This document shows positions 36,397 to 45,919 of a DNA stretch of 64,000 bases, piece after piece; within the stretch, counting starts at the first letter, position 1; every line of letters begins with the position of its first letter. This DNA is from Perkinsus olseni (lineage: Eukaryota; Perkinsozoa; Perkinsida; Perkinsidae), in assembly GCA_013115135.1 (NCBI GenBank), contig JABANP010000203.1:1-64000 (forward strand). The letters run 5' to 3'. The notes beneath the pieces are model-generated. The model did not search any database. It saw nothing but the letters and a program-made list of their open reading frames with translations, and had not been told where the DNA came from. The position numbers and the translations under genes were made by a program.

Positions 36397-36643
36397 TCTC
36401 CACTGAGGAAGCGAACGAGTACACGTCATACTACAACAAGATGAATATTGTTGTTAGGCGTATATTAATGTATTGGCTGCCGTCCTAGGCGGCCGCCGTC
36501 ACCATCACGCTTACTATTCTTCGCCCTTGTACACAAGTTTCTCCGAGAATTCGGCTATAGTGAAAGCGTTAGCATTGTTCAGCTAGAATTTTACTGCTCC
36601 TTTGGGTTGTTAATGGTCGACAATCTGAAGACTGGAAATTCAC

Positions 36644-37386
36644 ATGTATCGACGCGAAACTGCGTTGTGCTTTGCCGACCCTCTAGTGAAGATGGGCAGT
36701 TGGGCTGGGTCTGCCAACTTCATCACAAGTGAGGGTGAAGGATCGTGCCGGTTCCAAGTAGATCGGCAACGAGCTATTGCACAACCGCTGCACAGTTGTA
36801 TAGGTGTAGACGACACTGCCATGCCCGTGTTATGTGCATCTACGGTGCAGGTCCCGACACGTGGCGTAAGTCGGGACCTGCACTATAGGTGTGCAGGTGA
36901 AGGGTAATTGTCTCTGTAATAAAGCTACTGCTGAAAACGGGGTGGCTACGACTTACTCTCAAGTGCTTAGACGACAACTAGTGAAATCTACTTGTATGGA
37001 TGCATAGAGGCTATTGGTGCCTGGTACGGACATCAGAATGTGAGCAGGGTAGTGATAATCCCACTAACCTGTTCATCCTGAGGTACGTGTTCGATAAGTG
37101 CTTCAATAGGACGGGTCTGGCGACAGAGAATGTGAGCATCCGAGGGCGTGCTAAAGACGTGTCAGTTGCCTGCACGAAGCCACTAACGGTCCCCTACTCT
37201 CATGACAAGGGAATGGCAGGACAGGGCTTGGACTTGTCTGTATACCCCCGTAAAAATTTAGGGCTAGCAGGATGCGTTACCAGCCTGGCCCCCGACGGTG
37301 TTGTCAACAAAAACGCTATTATAAGGTTCCCCCCACTAGTAAGTCCCTGCCTTCTCAGTTCACCGGGCCAAAAATTTTTATCGTAG
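36644..37386 (+). other. Unresolved region, possible Cys-containing coding fragments
   Basis: Between ALAD (ends 36396) and SNU13 (37791) lie about 1.4 kb without a recognised gene. Plus-strand frames at 36644-36907 and 37000-37386 are open but in different phases. An intermediate frame (about 36892-37005: GNCLCNKATAENGVATTYSQ) looks protein-like. No family is recognised and no clean exon chain could be built. It may be a decayed gene, a fast-evolving secreted protein or chance. A perfect hairpin lies inside it at 36845-36883. Confidence 0.25.
36845..36883. repeat. Perfect 14-bp inverted repeat (hairpin)
   Basis: GTGCAGGTCCCGAC at 36845-36858 and its exact reverse complement at 36870-36883 are separated by 11 bp. 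The stem is GC-rich with no mismatch, so RNA from either strand would form a stable hairpin. There is no T-run after it as in a bacterial terminator. A partial copy of the arm (GTGCAGGT) follows at about 36891. Confidence 0.8.
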
Positions 37387-37790
37387 AACAATCTCCACTT
37401 TGGGATGATGAGTTATAGCACTGTGACTCCGTTGCACTATATAATTGCAACGCGAATGTTCGATGTAATCGCTGTCTACTCCCACTTGGACGCAGGGATG
37501 CTCTTGAGAAGCGTGATAGCGTGCGAAGCAGCAACTGCTCGAATTCAAATACCCCCGTGGTACTTGCGGATGCGTCCCTTATCATACCACGCATGATTAC
37601 CTTCGTTTATAGTTGATCGTTCGGCATCTAATTGTCGACAGATCCGAGTATTGTCGAACTGTTCCAAGGGCTCCACACAAATGCAGTGCTTCATATTCAC
37701 AGACTATGAACACAAAGCCTTTGGTGCCAAGTGTCAACGTTGGGTTGTAGTAGTTGTAGTAATAGACGACTGAAACCTCGGCATACATCC

Positions 37791-38288
37791 TTAGATGAGG
37801 ATCTGCTCGATGGAATCCTTCAAGTCCTGAATCTGGGTCATGAGCTGAGAGCCCTCCTTGCTGGTGATGCTGCAAGCGACCACAGGACGGGACACACCAC
37901 AGGCACGTCCCAGAGCAGTCTTGGACTTCACGAACACATAACTGAGGAAAATCGACCATGATTAGCCAAGCTATGATGTATACTAGATGACTTACGGGAC
38001 GTTCTTGTCCTCACAGACCAGAGGAAGATGGAGAATGATCTCCAAAGGCTCGGTATCAGCAGCCAGGACGATGACCTCGGCGGTACCACGGTTAAGGGTC
38101 TTGGTGGCCTCGTTAGCACCCTTGCGGAGCTGCTTATAGTTGCAGGACTGAACAACAATCACATGTCAATCGAGAAGGGATGAGAAGTTGTTGATGATGA
38201 TTACCTGCTGCACTAGATCCATAATGGTGGCGGTGAGATCCGCGGAGGCAAGAGGGTAAGCCTTAGGGTTAACTTCAGCGTCGGACAT
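37791..38288 (-). CDS. SNU13: SNU13 / 15.5K (NHP2L1), L7Ae-family snRNP and snoRNP protein
   Basis: Exons are 38288-38205, 38147-37996 and 37941-37791, GT-AG and phase-consistent, giving exactly 128 aa, the length of human SNU13. It starts [19 protein letters not shown]. It contains the L7Ae RNA-binding core [19 protein letters not shown], the segment [20 protein letters not shown], and the specificity loop [19 protein letters not shown], and ends [11 protein letters not shown]13 binds kink-turns in U4 snRNA and box C/D snoRNAs and nucleates U4/U6.U5 tri-snRNP and C/D snoRNP assembly. Conservation is high along the whole length. RPL31 lies upstream on the same strand. Confidence 0.97.
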
Positions 38289-38674
38289 TTGTAATATGAG
38301 TGGTAAACAGGAACAAGGCCCTTCACTTGCCGATCACGAGGGCAATTATAGGACTACCATCATTCCATCATTTAACGAATCCCCACCGCCGTCCCCAAAC
38401 CCACTCCCCGGTGTATACCAGTGACAGAGGTCATCTCATAAACTAAAGGCCACGATGTTCCCGGAACCGATAGATGGTGGAGCTTTTAGTCATCACAGGC
38501 GACAGATACCGACGCTAATCGACAGTCCCTCGTCTTCATCATCCAACAACATTTGCAGCAACAATAGTAACCCTACTGATGATCAGGTAGGTCTAGACTG
38601 TTGACCACGTGATGGTGAGAATGAAAACTGGCTGCTGCTGATCTTAACGACGATCCTTGCCGACAGTAGGAAAC

Positions 38675-39223
38675 TTAAGCGCTCACGACCTCGGTCTGGA
38701 GGCCCTCGAAGCTCTGGACGGGAAGGTACTGCACAAGAGTGTACATCTCCTCACCCTCCTCAGCCTGACGACGGGACAGACGGACGCGGACCCTGCGGGG
38801 GATGTTGCGGATACCCTTAGACCAGATGAACCTAACAGGGTACCAATGAATGGTCAATGACGAACGGGATGACGGGGATAGTACTTGTTAAGCTTGGTAT
38901 CGATGCGGACATCCTCGGTCTTCATCTGCTTCTGGGCGAAGGCCTTAATGGCACGAACGACCTTAGGAGCGCGCTTCTTGAAGGTCTGCTTGTGCACGAT
39001 CTTATGGACGTGGATCGTGTGATCAACAGTCAAGGGCTGCATGATCTTGTTGCCAGAGTCTCCTAAAAACAGCGACAATAATACACCACCTCCCCACAGA
39101 ATCCAAGCGACTAGGCGGTCAATTTAAAGCCGTCGACCGACAGCACCACTCTGCTATCACAGCTGTACCCGATCCGGCCATCCACGCACATACCACCCCT
39201 GTTCCCTTATTACCCTTCGCCAT
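38675..39223 (-). CDS. RPL31: Ribosomal protein L31 (eL31)
   Basis: Exons are 39223-39214 (only ATGGCGAAGG), 39062-38885 and 38831-38675, giving 114 aa. The 151-bp first intron begins GTAATAAG; it is the only donor that restores phase and makes MAKGDSGNKIMQPLTVDHT. The family core is evident: HVHKIVHKQTFKKRAPKVVR, TEDVRIDTKLNK joined to FIWSKGIRNIPRRVRVRLSR, then EEMYTLVQYLPVQSFEGLQT. eL31 sits near the exit tunnel of the large subunit. A minute first exon is common for ribosomal protein genes in many eukaryotes. Size is slightly below the human 125 aa, mainly at the N terminus. Confidence 0.95.
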
Positions 39224-39870
39224 CTTTAGGTCACGGTTCAAACAAGGTGAAAAAGAGGCCAGCTACAGCGGGCATCGATCACTTGGGCGAGCGAGATTTT
39301 CAGCGCTACCTGATGAGGCCTGCCTCCTGGCAGGCCCGATGCTGACTCGGACACCCTCAGGTCAAACCTTGGAAATTAGGAACTTCGGGGTAGCGAAGGT
39401 TTCAAAGGTGGTTGACGGCTATTATCACGGATTGATCTACAGCGCTTATGGGATAGAGGGTAGACTGTGATGGTGAGCAGCTCACTCTAGTCCAGGTCTC
39501 ATGCTGGCTGCTACTGCGCTTTGGACTGGGCTTGGAGGACACATGATCGACGTATGCTGTAGCTATCAAGTATTGGTAATACACAGTGATCATAGGATCG
39601 TTACTGTTGCGACCAGATCTGTAGTGAGAAGGCTCACGGGGCCTCTCATAGTAGTACACACACTGATCCTACGGATAGTAATCAATAGACAACTGGAATT
39701 GTATGGGCATGCCCAAGGGGTATGAGGACCAGTGGTCATTCCACGCGGAGTGGTTCCAGCGGAGTAGCGCCCTTCTCTATACCATGCCGATACTAACAAG
39801 TTTACTACCAAGACTTCATTGCGACCTTTGTTGTGTTGAACAGTAATTGAGAGGGGATGTTGAACGTCCT
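39224..39870. other. Intergenic upstream of RPL31
   Basis: About 650 bp, presumably carrying the RPL31 promoter and the 3' flank of the small minus-strand gene. Frames at 39402-39811 on both strands are short and not protein-like. No distinct motif was assigned. Confidence 0.4.
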
Positions 39871-40206
39871 TCAGTCAGTGATGATGTTCTCGATCGCGTG
39901 GGTGAATCGAATAACATCGCTCAACTTCATCTCGAAGTCATCATCCATCCGAGCCTTCGCATCCGCAGGTAGGATTGTCGTTTGGAGTCCGAACTTTGGA
40001 CAGGAGCCGGGGAGAGGTTCGCCCCTTTCAGCTGCTATGAGTGTTCGCCATAGCGGGTTATCTCGTAAACCTCTAGTGGGCCTTACTACCAATCCATTGC
40101 CATACTCGAGCAGAGTAAGAGTACGAGTTCTCTGGGATAGTGGCGCATTGGACTTGAAGAGGCTGAATGATGAGATGAAGGTGGTGATAGCAAGCAGCTT
40201 CATCAT
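39871..40206 (-). CDS. Small protein with N-terminal signal-like helix
   Basis: A continuous 111-codon frame from ATG 40206. It opens with a basic-hydrophobic segment (MMKLLAITTFISSFSLF) typical of a signal peptide, followed by an Arg/Thr/Ser-rich stretch and then a globular-looking part ending ARMDDDFEMKLSDVIRFTHA and a stop. This layout (signal then Ser/Arg-rich) would also fit a bipartite plastid-targeting leader. No family is recognised. It is head to head with the DUF155 gene. The opposite strand is open over 39857-40354 too, so the call rests on composition; I prefer the minus strand because the DUF155 homology begins only after 40370. Confidence 0.4.
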   Translation of the reverse strand: MMKLLAITTFISSFSLFKSNAPLSQRTRTLTLLEYGNGLVVRPTRGLRDNPLWRTLIAAERGEPLPGSCPKFGLQTTILPADAKARMDDDFEMKLSDVIRFTHAIENIITD

Positions 40207-40288
40207 CGGCTGTTCTTGTGTCTATGTAGTACTGTCATGCAGGCACGGGGGGCTGAGACATGCGTGTCAGGGCAAGGAGGATGGCTCT

Positions 40289-41705
40289 ATGCCAAGCTCG
40301 CCTCTCCACGGTTCGATGATGAACAGTCTAGTAGGGCTACTGCGCAGTGTATAGTAGCAGTGCTACTGTAGCACGAGGCTCTTTATCAGGGACCGCAGTC
40401 TTCTTTCGTGACAATGCCTTAGTCACGTGGTGTACTTCACCAGAGGAGGATGATGGCCTTGCTTCAGTTGCTCAGGGATTTTGGTATTCCGTGTGTAGAC
40501 ACCCATGAGAAGTGATCATCATGCTCAGGCGACGGGAGGAGGAGGACGAGTTGCAGCCCTCCGACGGCGCCCGTCCTGACCAGTCGCTATCCTCGGCCAG
40601 AGGTAGTCCTACGATCGTGGTCAGTACCGCTGAAAGAACATGATCGATCAACTTCGGTCGGAACTTCGGGAATCTGGGGGATTAGTTGTAGTAGTAGACG
40701 TTGAAGAACAGGTTTGAGCGAGGAGGTAATGGCAGTCGAGCAGATGGATGCGAGGGACGCGTCCATTGACGGGAGGGGTGCACAGAGTAGTGTGATGGCA
40801 ACGACGGCTGCCTCCCCTCACTTACTGAGGAAGTCGAGCCTCAAGAAAGCGGCCACACGGCGGCATCTACCGGTGAAAATAGAAAGCAAAGTTGCGGATG
40901 GTGTAGGTGGATTGGGGCCTACAAGAGTGGTCATGCACGAGGTACAGGTACTCTACATCACACCACAAGATACTCAGCGATCGAGTGAGATGCTAGTCGC
41001 TTCCCTCGCCTTGGCTTCGGCAAGTAGACTTAATGTAGTCGAAGCGAAGATCGAACGCTTTTTGAAAGTGAGGAAGAGTGCGATGGAATGATGTGAATTA
41101 CTCGGAGCTACCTCAGGCCAAGCATTCCGAGATGAACACCCTAGCTGCTAATCTACGCAGCTGGCATCTCAATTCGGTATCGGATGAGATCTTCAAATCG
41201 GAGAGAGTCCTTCATTCACTACGGTAAAGCGCAAATGCTAATGATGGGTAAAGATGGAACTGTGACTACTCCCAGGTACCAACTCAATTTAGGTGAGGCT
41301 GATTTACTAGACGTCCCGGAGATACTATGGGAGTTTGATGGGTAGGTAGCAGCAGTACACGCTACGTGATACAATTTCGATCGCTTCCACTGCTTTAGCT
41401 CCGAGAGATTGTTCGAGCAAGTTGTGAACAACTTCGACCTGAAGCGGCGTATTGGGTTGTTGAACCTCAGACTATCATATCATTCCGATTTCATGGCTGC
41501 TTTTGGGGAGCATGTGCGCCACAGGTCAGCTCCAACGGTATAAGCGTTACGACAGATTGTCTTGTCGATGATCAGGCACTCTAATAGATTAGAGAAGATT
41601 ATCATAATCCTTATCGCCTTTGAGACAGCACTCGCCCTATATCACGGCCCACCTGAAGCCGTTACGAACTGGTATCGAAAGCTCTTCATTAAAGCGGATA
41701 CTTGA
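40289..41705 (+). CDS. RMND1/Rmd8-type DUF155 protein
   Basis: Homology starts at TAVFFRDNALVTWCTSPEED (about 40394) and is clear in the C-terminal part: LLDVPEILWEFDGLERLFEQV (about 41308-41420, across an intron), RRIGLLNLRLSYHSDF, GEHVRHRHSNRLEKIIIILIAFETAL (41505-41630, with an intron), ending at 41705. DUF155 proteins include yeast Rmd1/Rmd8/Rrg8-like and human RMND1, an inner mitochondrial membrane protein needed for mitochondrial translation; the last hydrophobic helix anchors it. A charged low-complexity insert (RRREEEDELQPSDG and the region 40705-41090) lies in the middle. The start is tentative: ATG 40289 joins in phase across an intron (about 40337-40386), but the frame is open upstream. 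A mitochondrial or other organelle role is inferred. Confidence 0.75.
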
Positions 41706-41925
41706 TCACCTTCCATAATCAGTCCAATTACGTTCATCGCCAACCTTAATTCATGTTTCTCTGCGTCGTAGATCCCAGACTTGAAACAGTTTGGATTTAA
41801 AAGGGCCGACCATTCGCGGGAAACGTCTTCTTTTTAGGGCGAGCGAGATTTCTTCTGCTCTACGGCGCATCAGAAGAACAGTCGTGAGACAGCCGTCGAC
41901 CTTGGTTAGAACTTGTTGTTTTGCT

Positions 41926-42722
41926 ATGGGTGCTGATTCTCCTGCCATTCCTCGTTCTCCTGCTGTGGCGTCTTATGCGGACGATGTCCCTTCGGCTGTT
42001 CATGGTGCCCTATCACCAACGGTACGAGGCAAAAGGGTGCGTTCTGCGGCTATTACACCCAACACGATAGAACGACAGAGAGACGCCACTCGTAAGATGT
42101 CCAAGCATGGTGTGGTGGAAGATATCAGTGACGATGATAACGATGATAATGTATCGTCACCTGCTTCCCTTGTGCTGTATACCAAGCCTTTGGACGAGGC
42201 ACCTATCGACTTGACTGTTGGCGTTGATGCGAAGGTAGATAGATCCGTCTCCTCAACGAGACGGCATGGTGTGTTGCAGGACGACGGGTCTCCAGTGAGT
42301 ACCATGTCATCCAGAGGCTCATCAGTACCTCTACTGCCTACTCAAGAGTCCACCAAGGAGGATTTCAATTGTCCAGTATGTTGCGAGGTGAGCTGTTCTG
42401 CTGTGATCGGCGTTTGTTGATAGGACGGGTGCAGGTATTGGTACGGCCCGTTGATGTTTGCCATTGTGGTCATCATGTATGCCGTAAGCATGTTATCGAC
42501 ATGGTTACTCATAGTCAGGGTAACGGCTTCAAGTGCCCACTCTGTCGTAAGGAGGTTGTTATACATGATTACAATGACATAGTTGTGGATGATGAACTGA
42601 AGGCAGTTATCAAAGACATGGGCCTCTATGATGAGTCTAGAAGGTCCTCATTCCGGTCTAGTAGGAGCAGCACACCTCTCCAAGAGAGGTATCCAGTATC
42701 CAGGAGAGAGAGTCGCTGCTAG
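41926..42722 (+). CDS. C3HC4 RING-finger protein
   Basis: Exons 41926-42387 and 42435-42722 (47-bp intron, phase 0) give 249 aa. The N-terminal 140 residues are Ser/Asp-rich and low complexity. The RING domain spans the splice site: FNCPVCCEVLVRPVDVC, then HCGHHVCRKHVI and FKCPLCRKEVV, with the full zinc ligand set. A Ser/Arg tail follows the RING. RING proteins usually act as E3 ubiquitin ligases by binding E2 enzymes; the substrate is unknown. Start ATG 41926 is the first ATG of the frame. The RING is intact, so activity is plausible. Confidence 0.82.
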
Positions 42723-42758
42723 TGTATTTGGTTAGGTTCAATAGAGAGTTCTTCGAAG

Positions 42759-44310
42759 ATGAGGCGTTCTAGTTTCTTCGTCAGTGAAGGATATAATTGC
42801 ATACCGTGGAAAACTACATGCACGGTAGTTTGCATTGTTCTTTGGAGAGGGTGTTGTGTTATCATGAAAGTGGGCGAGTCATGAGTCTTTGGTTGAGCGG
42901 GGAGGTTGGTGTCAGTTCCTCGTTCACAATGATGAACTACTGGCGGACGGCCCTGCAACCGGACGGCCGAGCTGGTAACCACCGTAGGTGTTGTGTAGCA
43001 TCTGCTGAGTATTGCATGGTATGGAGGTACAACAAAGAAGGGAGGGCTAGATAGCATCGATGCATCTCGGCCCATACTATGCAATCTTGACGAGGCAGGC
43101 TACTGGAATGCTTTTAGTGACTTCAGAGCGAAGTAGTAGAGGGTTATACAACATTCACTATCATTGGCATTTATCACGCGCACGCTGCTCCCAGGCGTAA
43201 GGAGTTCTTCCAACGACCCTCGCGGAATGTATCACTATCGGGGAGCTCGCCCCTGGTGATAGCCCAGCGCTACCCGGATGCCTTTAACTTTCCGTTCAGT
43301 CTGAAGGTGAGCAGTTACTATGGAATCAACATCATCAACGGGCGTGCTCATCAGGAGTATGAATTGGAGGGAGCATATATGAAGCACCGGATGAAGCTGA
43401 GAGCTATGAGGGATGGAGAGAAGCGGAGGGATGGGGTGAAGAGCGCCACTGGATCTTCGAGAGAGGCATACGGCAATGGAATGGGGGTGGGGATAAGAAC
43501 ACCGCTGTGGAGTTGATGGATTACCAATCCTCGATCAGCTGGCGAACAGGGTCCCAGGAAGCAAAGCCTTGGGTAGAGTGGGTCTGTCGCGGGCAGTTTC
43601 GCCCCAGTCGAAAGTGATCGATGAGGGGTTGGAGATAAAGCTGCAAAAGAGGGGGATGAGAGAGTAATATTGTTGAGGGCCTACTCGTTTGGGTTTGTAG
43701 CAGCACCATTAACGCCCCCCCCATGACTGTGGTGCGGTTACTGCGCTGCTCTTGGCGCTCCTTGTTGTGTCCCGCATCCATCATTCTACAGTTTCTACCT
43801 CGACCCGGTTGGGCGGTTCAAGACTCCATCGAGGTCACCACCGTTGTATGAACAGCTCAAGTTCCGGAGCAGCTCAGATCCTCATCTGGCTTCCTTCATT
43901 GTACAGATGTAGGGCCTAGCCGTACAGGCGTGAGGCGGAGGCGCCTATTGCCATCACCAGATACGACAAAGCTTCGCAGCAATGCCGACTCGGTTTTTTC
44001 TACTGTACCAGAGGCCGCGTTCCGAAGGTAGTGTGATATGGTGTACTACAAGGATAGGGATCGGAAGTTAGGTATCAGGGGGTCTTTATACGGCACCTGC
44101 TGGGAATCCCAGCCTGGGATTCGCACCCGATCCACCTCTAGCACGGGAGCCTCGACTCACAGACGGTCTGATGTAGGACATCGTACATGATGCATCACTA
44201 GCTTCCAGGTAGACTAGAGGCGCAGGTTCATTGTACCGGACATGGCCAAGCTGGAACTTGAAAAGGAGATTGATATATTCATTGCAGCTGTCAGTGAAAC
44301 ATTGTAGTAT
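42759..44310 (+). CDS. Unresolved plus-strand coding region
   Basis: Several protein-like pieces occur without a recognised family. From ATG 42759: MRRSSFFVSEGYNCIPWKTT with a hydrophobic stretch. Then LGPYYAILTRQATGMLLVTS (about 43066), RRKEFFQRPSRNVSLSG (43192), VIAQRYPDAFNFPFSLK (43256), a Lys/Arg-rich YMKHRMKLRAMRDGEKRRDG (43377), ISWRTGSQEAKPWVEWVCRG (43534), FYLDPVGRFKTPSRSPPLYE (43794) and finally FIVPDMAKLELEKEIDIF (44224) ending near 44308. Frames change between pieces, as expected for short introns, but I could not fix an exon chain. It may be one gene of about 350 codons or two. No function is proposed. Confidence 0.35.
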
Positions 44311-44381
44311 AGAGGTTTCATGAAGGAGGGGGGAGGGAGCGGTTTTTGTGTGCTGCTAGGCAAACGCACGTGCGGAAAAAG

Positions 44382-45694
44382 ATGGCGAATATCCCCGATG
44401 AGGGTGAAGCGTCCGATGCTAATTTACGGATCAAGGTGGGGCTGCGATAACAATCATGATACCATAGTCACCTGGCCTTGATCTAGCTTTGGAGTGTCGG
44501 GCCTTATTTCCCTCATCAAGACCGCAGGCGGCAACAAATCACTGTGGCAGCAGCAGCAGAACCGAGTAGTTGGGCTGTGTCCACATTTTGCATATCATGG
44601 GACGTGCTTATTGCAGGAAACGCTCGCTGATGCATCGCACTGCATAGACTCGACGGACCAGGAGAGCCCTCAACCCGTGTTGTTATCAGCTTTCCCGGAG
44701 GTATCATAGTCAAGTGGCTTTGTCATCGTTATCGCGCGTGCAGAGTGAGCAGCAAGCTTCCAACAAGATTGAAGAAGCGCTCGAGGCCGTCGTCGCATCA
44801 CATTGTGAAGATGATGATGATACGCTACCAGATAATGCTGCAGGGGGAAATGCTTCTCAGCAATCGTTATCATCTTCCATGAGACAGAGGCTAGAGCATG
44901 CGAGGTACCATCACGGGACGGTAGTAGTTGAAGGCTGTGGCTGATGCGGCCAGTAGGTCTATCGAGAGTGACGTCAGTCGAGTTGAGGCAGATTTGAGGG
45001 AGCAGCTGCGTGTGGCCTTGGAGGAACAAAAGCGGCTCAAGTCACTCGTTGATAACCTCACTCGGTAAAACTCCGTGGCCCAGCTAGATGCTCCAGCTTT
45101 GATGCTTGGAGATTTGTCAGCGAATTGGAGAGATCGACCCATGAAGAGGTTACAATATCACCTAAGATAGAGATTATATGCAACTTCGCACCGTCGTCCG
45201 ACGACAGTGACAATGCATCAGATGTGAAGTCTATTGAGGGTAGTAGGGCCATCGAGGAGCTCAGGAGCCGCCGGTAGCATACCCAACGTAGGTTGTACTC
45301 CCCACCTCAACCCGCAGCTGGGGCAGAATACATTTGACTGTGGCAGCGCTGGAGTATGCGAACACAATAGGGGAATAGCTGTGGCGGCCGTGGATGCCCT
45401 GATGGTGTCCATAGCCGATACGTCGGCTTCTTCCCAAGGGGTTGTAGCACATGATTTAGTAGCAGATATCATCCGGCGGAGTATTGCAGGGTGTAGCTCA
45501 GAAGATAGAGACAGGTATTGCTCCTTGAAGTGCAGCTTGTCAGCAGACTGGTTTCATCCGTTTCAGCCCTCCTTCCTCGAGAAGTGGTTCTTTGGCTACG
45601 TCCGTGCAAGAATCGCTATGTTGATGCTATGTTGACGCTCTACATGGTTCATCAGTCGATCCGCCCGGATGATGCACATATCAATCTGGGTTAA
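44382..45694 (+). CDS. Unrecognised coiled-coil protein
   Basis: ATG 44382 (MANIPDEGEASDANLRIK) and stop 45694 (end RPDDAHINLG), with several short introns. After an acidic start there is an acidic Ser/Gln-rich segment (about 44720-44890). A coiled coil follows (RVEADLREQLRVALEEQKRL, 44978-45040), then an exon with FVSELERSTHEEVTISPKIE (45110) and SIEGSRAIEELRSRR. The last exon reads VQLVSRLVSSVSALLPREVV and continues RYVDAMLTLYMVHQSIRPDD, a helical globular end. No family is recognised. The final exon frame was chosen because it is open and protein-like up to the stop. A scaffold-type role is possible; nothing more can be supported. Confidence 0.45.
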
Positions 45695-45919
45695 CCATCC
45701 GGCCACCCTCCCCTTGTTGCTGTCGTCTTGAACTCTCGTACCAGTGCAATACTTGGCTTCGTCCTTCCGTCCTCTTCGTCGTTAACAGTTGTCCTACATG
45801 TTCAACATGCCGCTGTCCCATCAGGTGTATTTTACTCTCATGCCTCTTGCTTTGTGTTGGACATGAGATGAGCTGAAGGGTTTCTCCTGTATTGTAGTTA
45901 TCCTGAGTAGGCAGTAGTC

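Noticed and set aside
37000..37386. Possible integrase- or peptidase-like fragment
   Set aside because: No catalytic motif (DDE, HExxH) can be identified, so no mobile-element or protease call is made.
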